This document shows positions 33,305 to 42,451 of a DNA stretch of 64,000 nucleotides, piece after piece (position 1 is the stretch's first letter; the number at the start of each line of letters is the position of its first letter). The stretch is taken from contig NZ_BJMN01000048.1 in assembly GCF_006539185.1 (NCBI RefSeq), positions 1 through 64,000 on the forward strand. Direction: 5' to 3'. The position numbers and the translations under genes were made by a program. The notes beneath the pieces were generated by a model. It searched no databases. It had not been told where the DNA came from and worked only from the letters and a program-made list of their open reading frames with translations. The stretch comes from Streptomyces gardneri (GTDB lineage Bacteria > Actinomycetota > Actinomycetes > Streptomycetales > Streptomycetaceae).

Positions 33305-33831
33305 CCATCCGCTTCCGCCCGCTCGATCCCCTCAAGGACGCGGAGCTGCTCCACGCCTGGGTGACCCACCCCAAGGCCGCCTTCTGGATGATGCAGGACG
33401 CGACCCTGGACGACGTCGTACGCGAGTACACGGCCTTCGCCGCGAACCCGCACCACCAGGCTTTCATCGGCCTGGTCGACGAACAGCCCGCGATCCTCAT
33501 GGAGCGCTACGACCCCGCCCACCTGGAGCTGGTCGGGCTGTACGACCCGCTCCCCGGCGACGTCGGCATGCACTTCCTCGTGGCCCCGAGCGACACCCCC
33601 GTGCACGGCTTCACCCGCCGGGTGATCACCGCCGTGATGGCGGAGCTGTTCGACGACCCGGCGACCGCCCGCGTGGTCGTCGAACCGGACGTGTCCAACA
33701 AGGCCGTCCACGCGCTCAACGAGGTCGTCGGCTTCGTGCCCGAGCGCGAGATCCAGAAGCCGGAGAAGCGGGCGCTGCTCAGCTTCTGCACCCGTGCCCA
33801 GTTCGAGGCCGCCGTGGGAGTCACGATATGA
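33301..33831 (+). CDS. desC: N-hydroxycadaverine acyltransferase
   Basis: A 176-residue GNAT-fold protein of the siderophore acyltransferase (RhbD/IucB-like) type: HAWVTHPKAAFWMMQDATLDDV, GMHFLVAPS, and VVVEPDVSNKAVHALNEVVGF. It transfers succinyl or acetyl to hydroxycadaverine to form the hydroxamate. ATGA overlaps couple it to desB upstream and desD downstream. Confidence 0.93.
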   Translation: MTIRFRPLDPLKDAELLHAWVTHPKAAFWMMQDATLDDVVREYTAFAANPHHQAFIGLVDEQPAILMERYDPAHLELVGLYDPLPGDVGMHFLVAPSDTPVHGFTRRVITAVMAELFDDPATARVVVEPDVSNKAVHALNEVVGFVPEREIQKPEKRALLSFCTRAQFEAAVGVTI

Positions 33832-35612
33832 CCGCCTTCGTCACCGACCCCGTCGCCCACCTCACGCCCGAGCGCTGGGCCGACGCCAACCGCGCGCTGA
33901 TCCGCAAGGGCCTCGCCGAGTTCGCCCACGAGCGGCTCCTCGACCCGCAGGAGCTGGGCGAGTCCCGCTACAAGGTCCTCAGCGACGACGGCGCGACCGA
34001 GTACCGCTTCACCGCGGACCGGTTCGCGCTCGACCACTGGCAGGTCTACGCGGACTCGATCAGCCGCCACCGCGGCGACGAGCAGCTCCCGCTCGACGCA
34101 CTCCAGTTCATCACCGAGCTGCGCGGCGCCCTCGGTCTGAGCGACGAGATCCTCCCGGTCTACCTGGAGGAGATCTCCTCCACCCTGGCGGGCACGGCAT
34201 TCAAGTCGACCAAGCCCCAGATCACCGCCTCCGAACTGGCCCACGCCGGCTTCCAGGCGATCGAGACGGGGATGACCGAGGGTCACCCCTGCTTCGTCGC
34301 CAACAACGGCCGGCTCGGCTTCGGCGTCGACGAGTTCCGCGCGTACGCCCCCGAGGCCGCGAGCGGCATCCACCTGATCTGGCTGGCCGCCCGCCGCGAC
34401 CGCACGACCTTCACCGCCGGCGCGGACATCGAGTACGACGCGTTCATCCGCGCCGAGCTGGGCGAGGAGGCGGTGGACGGCTTCGCCGCGACCCTCGCCT
34501 CCCGCGGCCTGGACATGGCCGACTACCTCCTGATGCCCTGCCACCCCTGGCAGTGGTGGAACAAGCTCTCGGTCACCTTCGCGGCCGAGGTCGCGCAGCA
34601 GCGCCTGGTGTACCTGGGCGAGGGCGACGACACGTACCTGGCGCAGCAGTCGATCCGTACGTTCTTCAACACCTCGGACCCGGCCAAGCACTACGTCAAG
34701 ACGGCGCTCTCGGTCCTCAACATGGGCTTCATGCGGGGTCTCTCGGCCGCGTACATGGAGGCCACCCCGGCGATCAACGACTGGCTGCACCAGCTGATCG
34801 AGTCGGACTCCGTCTTCGCCGCGGCCCGGTTCTCGATCATCCGCGAGCGGGCGGCCGTCGGCTACCGGCACATGGAGTACGAGGCCGCGACCGACCGCTA
34901 CTCCCCCTACCGCAAGATGCTGGCCGCGCTCTGGCGCGAGTCCCCGGTCCCGACCCTCGCCGAGGGCGAGCGCCTGGCCACCATGGCGTCGCTCCTCCAC
35001 GTGGACCACACGGGCGCGTCCTTCACGGGCGCGCTGATCAAGGAGTCGGGCCTGGCGCCGACGGAGTGGCTCCGCCGCTACCTCGACGCCTATCTCCTCC
35101 CGATCCTGCACAGCTTCTACGCCTACGACCTGGCGTTCATGCCGCACGGCGAGAACGTGATCCTGGTCCTCGACGAGCAGGGCACGGTCTCCCGCGCGAT
35201 CTTCAAGGACATCGCCGAGGAGATCGTCGTCATGGACCCGGCGGCGGTCCTGCCGCCGGCCGTGGAGCGGGTCCGCGCGGAGATCCCGGAGGACATGAAG
35301 CTCCTCTCGGTCTTCACGGACGTCTTCGACTGCTTCTTCCGCTTCCTGGCGGCGACGCTGGCGGCGGAGGGCGTGCTCGACGAGGACGACTTCTGGCGCA
35401 CGGTCGCGGAGTGCGTCCGGGCGTACGAGGGGTCGAAGCCGGAACTGGCCGACAGGTTCGCCCAGTACGACATGTTCGCGGAGACCTTCGCCCTCTCCGC
35501 CCTCAACCGCCTCCAGCTCCGCAACAACAAGCAGATGGTCGACCTCTCGGACCCGTCGGCGGCCCTCCAGCTCATCGGCGACCTCACCAACCCGATCGCC
35601 CGCTTCGCCTGA
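33828..35612 (+). CDS. desD: desferrioxamine synthetase (NIS synthetase)
   Basis: 594 residues of the IucA/IucC family. N-terminal NIS motifs are EGHPCFVANNGRLGFGVDEFRAYAPE and LLMPCHPWQWWNKL; the C-terminal FhuF-like half has HGENVILVLDEQGTVSRAIFKDI. It adenylates the hydroxysuccinyl acid and condenses three units, then cyclises to desferrioxamine E or gives linear B. The start overlaps desC by 4 nt. A hairpin follows. Confidence 0.95.
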   Translation: MTAFVTDPVAHLTPERWADANRALIRKGLAEFAHERLLDPQELGESRYKVLSDDGATEYRFTADRFALDHWQVYADSISRHRGDEQLPLDALQFITELRGALGLSDEILPVYLEEISSTLAGTAFKSTKPQITASELAHAGFQAIETGMTEGHPCFVANNGRLGFGVDEFRAYAPEAASGIHLIWLAARRDRTTFTAGADIEYDAFIRAELGEEAVDGFAATLASRGLDMADYLLMPCHPWQWWNKLSVTFAAEVAQQRLVYLGEGDDTYLAQQSIRTFFNTSDPAKHYVKTALSVLNMGFMRGLSAAYMEATPAINDWLHQLIESDSVFAAARFSIIRERAAVGYRHMEYEAATDRYSPYRKMLAALWRESPVPTLAEGERLATMASLLHVDHTGASFTGALIKESGLAPTEWLRRYLDAYLLPILHSFYAYDLAFMPHGENVILVLDEQGTVSRAIFKDIAEEIVVMDPAAVLPPAVERVRAEIPEDMKLLSVFTDVFDCFFRFLAATLAAEGVLDEDDFWRTVAECVRAYEGSKPELADRFAQYDMFAETFALSALNRLQLRNNKQMVDLSDPSAALQLIGDLTNPIARFA

Positions 35613-35630
35613 CACCCCCGAAACCGATGC

Positions 35631-35665
35631 GAGCCCCGCCGGAGTACGGTCCTCCGGCGGGGCTC
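35631..35665. terminator. terminator after desD
   Basis: A perfect 14-bp stem GAGCCCCGCCGGAG with a 7-nt loop, between desD and the convergent hypothetical gene. Confidence 0.88.
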
Positions 35666-35684
35666 ACATCTGTTCCTTGGGGCG

Positions 35685-36407
35685 CTATCCACACGGCGCA
35701 GCAGGGAGGAACGTCCTCCGCTCGGCAGGCGTTGCAGACCTCAGTTCCGCGACCAGCGCAGTCGCGCCCTTCCCTGCCAATCTGCCTTCGAGACCGGATG
35801 CCGAAGTGGGCGAGTCGACCTTCTCGCGAGCCTGAGCCACGGTGACCACGCGACCTTCGGACTCCCCCTGGCCGAGAATCGCATCGTCGAACGGGATGAC
35901 ACCGCTACTGCCGAGTCCGCCCCACTGAGCCGGAATCGAAGGGTCCCCCTCGCTGCACCGCGCCTCTTCCCAGACGACGGCCATGACGTAGCTGTGGCCC
36001 GTCTCGACGCGCGGGGCGCTCTCCATCGCGAGTTCGGTTCGCTCGCCCGTGTCACCGCCCTTGAAGGACCACCCCAAGGCCCGCCAGCCGAAGACCTCGG
36101 GCGCGGGCCGGGGCGCCTTCGGCCGCGACCACAGGACCTCGTCGACGCGCAGCGTGAGATCGCGGTCGACGAACTCCGCACCTCGCGCCCTCACCTGGTC
36201 CTTCTCCTCCGTCGGAGTCACCACGACGACGTGATCGGCGTAGGTGACCCAGTCGGTCGCTGTGCGATTCGGAAGTCTGTCCTCGGCGCGCAGGAGGGAG
36301 ATCCCGGACGCCGCATCGGAGTCGTTCCGCGCCACGAAGACCACGGCCAGGCCAACGGCCACCGCGAGCACGGCACACAGCACCGCGAATCTCGCACGCC
36401 GCTTCAT
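35685..36407 (-). CDS. hypothetical membrane-anchored or secreted protein
   Basis: 240 residues with an N-terminal signal anchor (MKRRARFAVLCAVLAVAVGLAVVFVA). The rest is extracellular, with two cysteines (EARCSEG and the C-terminal PCG). ATG 36407 after GGGGGG. Base composition is visibly less G+C-biased than the des genes, suggesting a less conserved gene. GTGACGTCAC at 36436-36445, just upstream, is a palindrome. No family recognised. Confidence 0.65.
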   Translation of the reverse strand: MKRRARFAVLCAVLAVAVGLAVVFVARNDSDAASGISLLRAEDRLPNRTATDWVTYADHVVVVTPTEEKDQVRARGAEFVDRDLTLRVDEVLWSRPKAPRPAPEVFGWRALGWSFKGGDTGERTELAMESAPRVETGHSYVMAVVWEEARCSEGDPSIPAQWGGLGSSGVIPFDDAILGQGESEGRVVTVAQAREKVDSPTSASGLEGRLAGKGATALVAELRSATPAERRTFLPAAPCG

Positions 36408-36647
36408 CTCGTACCCCCCTGGGCGCCCGGAAGCTGTGACGTCACCCCATGGAGGCAGACGCCCCCGTCACCAGGGCAACGTACTCGGCCGTGACGGCGA
36501 AGGTGTCGTGCCCGGTCGCGACGGCACTCTCCCCTCCGATCAGGTGATCACGCTGTGTCACCGACCCATCTCGTCGATTACCCAGCGTCGCTGTGGCAGG
36601 TTGGCCACGAGCCGGGGTCCACCGGCCGGGAGCGGAGGTCTGACGCC

Positions 36648-37331
36648 ATGCTGACTCGAATCGCCCGTGGCCTCGCCGGAACAGCAGTGGTCGTGGCCCT
36701 CGCCGCGTCGGCGGCCTGCGGGAGCGAGGGCGGCGGCACGACGGACGATCCGACGGAGAGGCCGAATGCCGCGGAGGCCGCAGAGACATCGTCGGCGGCC
36801 TCGGACTCGGACTCGGACTCGGACGAATCGATCGGGTCACTCTTCCCGGGAAAGGGCGCAGGCGGCCAGTCCGCCCCGATCGACGTGCCGACCGCCAAGG
36901 TGGGCGAATCGGCGGCCGGGAAGGTGAAGGTCGTCAGCACCTCCGACCGGCCCATGCAATTCGCGCCTCCACGGACACTGACCAACAACCCGGACATGGG
37001 GGACGCGGATGCGGATCTCGGCACCTGCGCCGGCACGCTGGCCCCCGGCGAGGAGTGCGAGATGAACTTCCGGTTCATGCCGTACAAGGCGGGTTCCTAC
37101 TCCGGAGTGCTGACCGTCGAGACTTCAGAGGGCGAAACGCTCACCGTGCCCTTCTCCGGCGAGGCGGTGGCGGACGAGCCCTCGCCCACCACCGAGACGC
37201 CCGAGCCTTCGCCGACCACCGAGACGCCCGAGCCCGAGCCCACGACCGAGACGCCCGAGCCCGAGCCCACCACCGAGCCGACCCCGATCGAGACCGAGCC
37301 CGAGATCGAGCCCGAGTCCGACGTCACTTGA
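36648..37331 (+). CDS. lipoprotein with acidic repeats and HYDIN/ASPM-like domain
   Basis: 227 residues. A lipobox (ALAASAAC, lipidated Cys about residue 24) is followed by an acidic Ser/Asp linker (SDSDSDSDES). A compact beta domain of the choice-of-anchor type comes next (KVGESAAGKVKVVSTSDRPMQF...ECEMNFRFMPYKAGSYSGVLTVET). The C-terminal tail repeats TETPEPEPT several times. The ATG at 36648 follows GGAGG. The repeat tail may act as a cell-wall spacer. Its stop overlaps the convergent gene by 8 nt. Function unknown. Confidence 0.7.
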   Translation: MLTRIARGLAGTAVVVALAASAACGSEGGGTTDDPTERPNAAEAAETSSAASDSDSDSDESIGSLFPGKGAGGQSAPIDVPTAKVGESAAGKVKVVSTSDRPMQFAPPRTLTNNPDMGDADADLGTCAGTLAPGEECEMNFRFMPYKAGSYSGVLTVETSEGETLTVPFSGEAVADEPSPTTETPEPSPTTETPEPEPTTETPEPEPTTEPTPIETEPEIEPESDVT

Positions 37332-38286
37332 CGGCCGAGGTCAGCGCCACGCGCACGGTGTCGTCGTCCGGCAGCACGACCGTCATGTAGTGCTTCATGT
37401 CCCGTGCTTGGTGGGAGACCAGGTAGAAGCGGGACGGAGACTTCACGAGCAGGCGGAATCCGGCGTACCGATGCCGGTACGGGCCCTTGGCGGCGCCCAG
37501 GTCCTTGTACGTGATGCCCTTCGCGTCGTGCGCGACCGGGATGCGCGAATAGACCAGCACGGGCAGGCTCTTCTCGTTGCCCGCTTCGATGGCCGCCCGG
37601 GCCTTGGTCGCCGCGCCCGCGGCCACGTACTGGCTCACACCGAAGAACAGGCTCATGGCCAGCAGCCCGATCAGCAGGGCCCCGCCCGCGGACCACATCC
37701 GCTCGGCGGTCCGCTCACGCCGGTGCTCGTCCGCGCTCCGCTGAAGACGCTGCCGCACGGCGAAGAACGCCAGGGTGGCCCCCAGGGCCACCAGGAAGGG
37801 CGGGACGAACGGTCTCCACCACAAGCCCGCGGGGAGGGGGAGCCAGATCCGCAGTCCGAAGAAGACCGGAAATCCCAGCAGCGCCATGAACAGGCCGACG
37901 ACAAGGAGCACCTGGCACACCGTGCGGCGCCGGCGCTCCTTCCCGGGGCGGTCCAGCGTGTGTCCGACCCGGCCGAGCACCAGCAGCACGACCAGTCCGC
38001 AGATCAGCAGGAACCACACCGGGCCGAAGACCGCGTCCGGGCTCTTGGCCAGGTAGGACTGGACGGACAGCTGGAGGTCGGCCGCCGGCACGCCGAAGGT
38101 CGCGTAATAGGTGTCGGCGTACAGGCTGCCGAAGTAGTAGAGCAGGCCGATGACGGCCGTCCCCGGCGCCACGATGTAGGCCGCCTTGTCGAAGAGCGTC
38201 ACCCTCGACGGCTCGGGCGCCGGCCGGGACGGTTCCCCCGACGGCTCGGGCGCTGGCTGGGACGGTTCCCCTGACGGAACGGACAT
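37324..38286 (-). CDS. hypothetical multi-pass membrane protein
   Basis: 320 residues: a Pro/Ser/Glu-rich N-terminus with duplicated SGEPSxPAPEP, then about four to five membrane helices (near 38-55, 88-107, 125-147, 152-172, 205-228), and a soluble C-terminal domain of about 90 residues (IPVAHDAKGITYKDLGAAKGPYRHRYAGFRLLV...). ATG 38286, weak ribosome site. No family recognised. Same strand as the GH20 gene, 65 bp downstream of it. Confidence 0.65.
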   Translation of the reverse strand: MSVPSGEPSQPAPEPSGEPSRPAPEPSRVTLFDKAAYIVAPGTAVIGLLYYFGSLYADTYYATFGVPAADLQLSVQSYLAKSPDAVFGPVWFLLICGLVVLLVLGRVGHTLDRPGKERRRRTVCQVLLVVGLFMALLGFPVFFGLRIWLPLPAGLWWRPFVPPFLVALGATLAFFAVRQRLQRSADEHRRERTAERMWSAGGALLIGLLAMSLFFGVSQYVAAGAATKARAAIEAGNEKSLPVLVYSRIPVAHDAKGITYKDLGAAKGPYRHRYAGFRLLVKSPSRFYLVSHQARDMKHYMTVVLPDDDTVRVALTSAVK

Positions 38287-38351
38287 GCCGCCAGTCTCCG
38301 CACCACCGCCCGGCCGCGCGCGACGAGCCCGCCACCCGGCCGAACTCCGGC

Positions 38352-39983
38352 CTACTCCCAGGGCACCTGCGGTGAGCGGTAGTAGTCGATGCCCATCGCG
38401 TCGAACCGCGGGGCCTGTTCCGCGAGCCGGACCTTGTACGTCTCCCAGTCGTGGGTCTCCGCCGGGGACCAGCCCAGTTCGGCGAGGCCCGGGAGGCGGG
38501 GGAAGGCCATGACGTCGAGGTCGTCCGTCGTGGCGAGGGTCTCCGTCCAGAGCGGGGCCTCGATGCCCCGGACGGCGCTCTCCGGGGCGCCCGCGAGGTA
38601 CGTCGCCGGGTCCCAGTCGTACGAGCGCCGGACCTCGACCGTGCCGGCCCAGGCCAGGCCGAGCTTCGTGTCCTTCGTGTACTTCATGTCGAGGTAGGAG
38701 CGGTCGGCCGGCGAGAGGATCAGCCCGGCGCCGTCCCGCGCGGCGGCGGCGACGCGCTCCTTCTCGGCGAGGGGCGTGCGGTCGAGGCCCCAGTACTGGA
38801 CGAGGGCGCCCTCGACGGGCTTCGTGCCGGTCAGCTGGTGCCAGCCGACGACCGTCTTGCCGTACTTGGCGACGAGCGGCTGCACCTTGTCCATGAAGGT
38901 CACGTAGTCGGCGTGGCTGGTGGAGTGGGCCTCGTCGCCGCCGATGTGGATGTAGCGGCCGGGGGTGAGCGCGGCGATCTCGCGGATCACGTCGTCGACG
39001 AAGTCGTACGTGACGTCCTTGGGGACGCAGAGGGAGCTGAGGCCGACCTTGATGCCGGTGTAGAGGGGCGGGGCGACACCGTCGCAGTTGAGCTCGGCGT
39101 ATGAGGAGAGGGCCGCGAAGGTGTGGCCCGGCACGTCGATCTCGGGGACGACCTCCTGGTAGCGGGAGGCCGCGTACCGCACGATCTCCGTGTACTCCTC
39201 CTTCGTGTAGAAGCCGCCGGGGCCGCCGCCGACCTCGGTGGAGCCGCCGTGGGTGGTGAGCCGGGGCCAGGAGTCGACGGCGATGCGCCAGCCCTGGTCG
39301 TCGGAGAGGTGCAGATGGAGGGTGTTGATCTTGTAGAGGGCGAGCTGGTCGATGAACCGCTTCACCTCGTCGACGGTGAAGAAGTGGCGGGCGACGTCGA
39401 GCATGGCGCCCCGGTAGGCGTACCGCGGGGTGTCGGTGATCGTGCCGCCCGCGATCTTCCAGGGGCCCTCCTGGACCGTGCGGCGCTCGACGGCGGAGGG
39501 CAGCTGCTGGCGGAGGGTCTGGACGCCGCGGAAGAGGCCGGCGGGCGTGCGGGCGGTGAGGGTGACGCCCTCGGCCCCGGAGTGGAGGCGGTAGCCCTCG
39601 TCGCCGAGCGCGGTGTCCTCGCGGTCGAGGCGGAGGCGGATGCCGCCGCCGGCCGCGGCCTCGTCGACGATGTGCAGCGGGAAGCCGGTGGCGGGGCGGA
39701 GGAGGCCGGCGAGGTAGCGGCCGACGGCCCGGGACTCGCGGGAGGTCTCGTCGATGCCGATGCGGGTGGCGTGGGTGAGGGTGTACGGCTCGCCCTCGGG
39801 GGTGACGGAGGCGGGTACGGGCACGATGCGGCCGAGCGGGCGGACCTCGGGCTCCGCGGCGGCCGCCTTCCCGTCGGTGCCTCCGCTGTCGGCGGCGGCC
39901 TCGCCGCAGCCGACCCCGGCGGTGGCGACCAGGAGGAGTGATCCGATGAGGCGAGGAATCCTTCGGCGCTGACTCACGGGCAT
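38352..39983 (-). CDS. secreted beta-N-acetylhexosaminidase, GH20
   Basis: 543 residues: signal peptide with a possible lipobox ending at Cys26 (TAGVGC); GH20b N-domain (about 50-190); and a GH20 barrel (190-535) with the catalytic pair Asp350-Glu351 in HIGGDEAH. It releases GlcNAc from chitobiose-like ends by substrate-assisted catalysis. The start ATG 39983 has AAGGGGACC before it. A DasR-like site lies about 80 bp upstream, matching GlcNAc control. S. coelicolor SCO2786 is the presumed counterpart (recalled). Confidence 0.93.
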   Translation of the reverse strand: MPVSQRRRIPRLIGSLLLVATAGVGCGEAAADSGGTDGKAAAAEPEVRPLGRIVPVPASVTPEGEPYTLTHATRIGIDETSRESRAVGRYLAGLLRPATGFPLHIVDEAAAGGGIRLRLDREDTALGDEGYRLHSGAEGVTLTARTPAGLFRGVQTLRQQLPSAVERRTVQEGPWKIAGGTITDTPRYAYRGAMLDVARHFFTVDEVKRFIDQLALYKINTLHLHLSDDQGWRIAVDSWPRLTTHGGSTEVGGGPGGFYTKEEYTEIVRYAASRYQEVVPEIDVPGHTFAALSSYAELNCDGVAPPLYTGIKVGLSSLCVPKDVTYDFVDDVIREIAALTPGRYIHIGGDEAHSTSHADYVTFMDKVQPLVAKYGKTVVGWHQLTGTKPVEGALVQYWGLDRTPLAEKERVAAAARDGAGLILSPADRSYLDMKYTKDTKLGLAWAGTVEVRRSYDWDPATYLAGAPESAVRGIEAPLWTETLATTDDLDVMAFPRLPGLAELGWSPAETHDWETYKVRLAEQAPRFDAMGIDYYRSPQVPWE

Positions 39984-40062
39984 GGTCCCCTTCGGTGATC
40001 GACACGTCTTCGGGTCATATATCCATTTGGCAACCATGCGTACCGCTACCACTACTCCGGGT

Positions 40063-40078
40063 CAAGGTCTGGACCAAT
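40063..40078. promoter_or_regulatory. DasR-responsive element (dre)-like site
   Basis: CAAGGTCTGGACCAAT resembles the consensus A(G/C)TGGTCTAGACCA(G/C)T recalled for DasR, keeping the GGTCT-GACCA core. It is 80-95 bp upstream of the GH20 start, a plausible promoter position. Confidence 0.65.
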
Positions 40079-40141
40079 ATCCCCGCACAGGGCGCCGATC
40101 ATGCAGCTCCTGCCCGATTTCGGGCAGGATTCTTGCGAAGA

Positions 40142-40444
40142 GTGGCAGGCACCCCTCAGTATTCACGGGTGCTCGAACGCCGCCCGTCGCACGACGACCT
40201 CGTCGACCATCTGGTCCGCAGCACCGCGCTCCAGCGCGGTGAGGCCGCCCGGGTGGTGCTCGACGTGCTGGCGTACTTCGACGAGACGACCGAGGAGTTC
40301 GTCCGCCGCCGCCACCGCGAACTGCAGTCCGGCGGGGCCGTGAACGCCGAGATCTTCGAACGGATCGCGGCGGAGCTGCCGCACCGGGCCGTGGCACCAC
40401 CGGAGCTCTCGCTCCGACAGCTGCGCCGCATCGTCTACGGCTGA
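40142..40444 (+). CDS. small hypothetical protein
   Basis: About 100 residues from the GTG at 40142 (start uncertain; the GTG at 40172 would also serve). Charged and helical: HDDLVDHLVRSTALQRGEAARVVLDVLAYFDETTEEFVRRRHRELQSGG, ending LSLRQLRRIVYG. No signal. It lies just upstream of glmS on the same strand (61 bp gap) and may share its transcript. Function unknown. Confidence 0.6.
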   Translation: MAGTPQYSRVLERRPSHDDLVDHLVRSTALQRGEAARVVLDVLAYFDETTEEFVRRRHRELQSGGAVNAEIFERIAAELPHRAVAPPELSLRQLRRIVYG

Positions 40445-40505
40445 GCCGCGAACGACCACGGCGAGCACACGAGCACCATCACCAACCTGGAGGGGTTTCA
40501 CCTTT

Positions 40506-42323
40506 ATGTGCGGAATTGTCGGTTACATCGGAAAGCGCGACGTCGCCCCCCTGCTCCTTGAGGGCCTGGCGCGCCTGGAGTACCGGGGATACGACTCCGC
40601 CGGCATGGTCATCACCAGCCCGAAGGCCACGGGCCTGAAGATGGTCAAGGCCAAGGGCCGGGTCCGTGACCTCGAGGCCCGCGTCCCCAAGCGCTTCTCC
40701 GGCACCACCGGCATCGCCCACACCCGCTGGGCCACCCACGGCGCCCCCAGCGACGTGAACTCGCACCCGCACCTGGACCCCGAGAACAAGGTCGCGGTCG
40801 TCCACAACGGCATCGTCGACAACGCCCAGGAGCTCCGCGCGAAGCTGGAGGCCGACGGCGTCGTCTTCGCCTCCGAGACCGACACCGAGGTCATCACCCA
40901 CCTCATCGCCCGCTCGCAGGCCTCCACCCTGGAGGAGAAGGTCCGCGAGGCGCTCAAGGTCATCGAGGGCACCTACGGCATCGCCGTGATGCACGCCGAC
41001 TTCAACGACCGCATCGTGGTGGCCCGCAACGGCTCCCCGGTCATCCTCGGCATCGGCGAGAAGGAGATGCTCGTCGCCTCCGACGTCGCCGCCCTGATCG
41101 CCCACACCCGCCAGGTCGTCACCCTCGACGACGGCGAGATGGCCACCCTCAAGGCCGACGACTTCCGCACCTACACGACCTCGGGCGCGTCCACCACCGC
41201 CACCCCGGAGACCGTGGAGTGGGAGGCCGCCTCCTACGACATGGGCGGCCACGACACGTTCATGCACAAGGAGATCTCCGAGCAGCCCGACGCGGTCGAC
41301 CGCGTGCTGCGCGGCCGGATCGACGACCGCTTCTCCACCGTGCACCTGGGCGGCCTGAACCTCGACGCCCGCGAGGCCCGCACCATCCGCCGCATCAAGA
41401 TCCTCGGCTGCGGCACCTCGTACCACGCCGGCCTCATCGGCGCCGGGCTCATCGAGTCCCTGGCCCGCATCCCCGCCGACGCCGAGCCGGCCTCGGAGTT
41501 CCGCTACCGCAACCCGGTCGTGGACCCCGACACCCTCTACATCGCCGTCTCGCAGTCCGGTGAGACCTACGACGTGCTCGCCGCCGTCCAGGAGCTCAAG
41601 CGCAAGGGCGCCCGCGTCCTCGGCGTCGTGAACGTCGTCGGCTCGGCCATCGCCCGCGAGGCCGACGGCGGCGTGTACGTCCACGCCGGCCCCGAGGTCT
41701 GCGTCGTCTCCACCAAGTGCTTCACCAACACGGTCACCGCCTTCGCGCTGCTCGCCCTGCACCTGGGCCGCATCCGCGACCTGTCCGTCACCGACGGCAA
41801 GCGGATCATCGAGGGCCTGCGCAAGCTGCCCGCGCAGATCCAGGAGATCCTCGAGACCGAGGACGAGATCAAGAAGATCGCCGCGGAGTACGCGGGCGCC
41901 CAGTCGATGATGTTCATCGGCCGCGTCCGGGGCTACCCGGTGGCCCTGGAGGCCTCCCTCAAGCTGAAGGAGATCTCCTACATCCACGCCGAGGCCTACC
42001 CGGCCTCCGAGCTGAAGCACGGCCCGCTCGCCCTCATCGAGCCGGCCCTGCCGACGGTCGCGATCGTCCCCGACGACGACCTGCTGGAGAAGAACCGCGC
42101 CGCCCTGGAGGAGATCAAGGCCCGCAGCGGCCGCATCCTCGCGGTCGCGCACCAGCCGCAGGCGAAGGCCGACCACACCATCGTCGTGCCGAAGAACGAG
42201 GACGAGCTGGACCCGATCCTCATGGGCATCCCGCTCCAGCTCCTCGCCTACCACACGGCGCTCGCCATGGGCCGCGACATCGACAAGCCGCGCAACCTGG
42301 CCAAGTCCGTCACGGTCGAGTAG
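40506..42323 (+). CDS. glmS: glutamine-fructose-6-phosphate aminotransferase
   Basis: 605 residues. N-terminal class II glutaminase domain (about 1-220) starting MCGIVGYIG, with the catalytic Cys exposed after Met removal; then two SIS sugar-isomerase domains (about 285-425 and 455-595; CGTSYHAGLIG, SQSGETYDV), and the C-terminal AKSVTVE typical of this enzyme. It makes glucosamine-6-phosphate for cell wall and amino-sugar pathways. Ribosome site GGAGGGG. No glmS ribozyme is expected or seen. A second, constitutive copy elsewhere is likely, since S. coelicolor has two (recalled). Confidence 0.95.
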   Translation: MCGIVGYIGKRDVAPLLLEGLARLEYRGYDSAGMVITSPKATGLKMVKAKGRVRDLEARVPKRFSGTTGIAHTRWATHGAPSDVNSHPHLDPENKVAVVHNGIVDNAQELRAKLEADGVVFASETDTEVITHLIARSQASTLEEKVREALKVIEGTYGIAVMHADFNDRIVVARNGSPVILGIGEKEMLVASDVAALIAHTRQVVTLDDGEMATLKADDFRTYTTSGASTTATPETVEWEAASYDMGGHDTFMHKEISEQPDAVDRVLRGRIDDRFSTVHLGGLNLDAREARTIRRIKILGCGTSYHAGLIGAGLIESLARIPADAEPASEFRYRNPVVDPDTLYIAVSQSGETYDVLAAVQELKRKGARVLGVVNVVGSAIAREADGGVYVHAGPEVCVVSTKCFTNTVTAFALLALHLGRIRDLSVTDGKRIIEGLRKLPAQIQEILETEDEIKKIAAEYAGAQSMMFIGRVRGYPVALEASLKLKEISYIHAEAYPASELKHGPLALIEPALPTVAIVPDDDLLEKNRAALEEIKARSGRILAVAHQPQAKADHTIVVPKNEDELDPILMGIPLQLLAYHTALAMGRDIDKPRNLAKSVTVE

Positions 42324-42394
42324 CAGCCGGTCGGGGCCTGTCCCCCCGACCAGCGCCGCCGGGCCTGTCCCCCGGCGGTTCGACCGGACACGAG

Positions 42395-42434
42395 AGAGGT
42401 CCCTGCCGCACACCCAGGTGCGGCAGGGACCTCT
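42395..42434. terminator. strong bidirectional terminator after glmS
   Basis: A perfect 17-bp stem AGAGGTCCCTGCCGCAC with loop ACCCAG, followed by TTTC. It serves glmS and the convergent transporter gene. Confidence 0.9.
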
Positions 42435-42451
42435 TTCACTTCCCCTGTTCG

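Noticed and set aside
40445..40505. glmS ribozyme or riboswitch upstream of glmS
   Set aside because: The 61-bp gap is too short for the ribozyme core and shows only a ribosome site.
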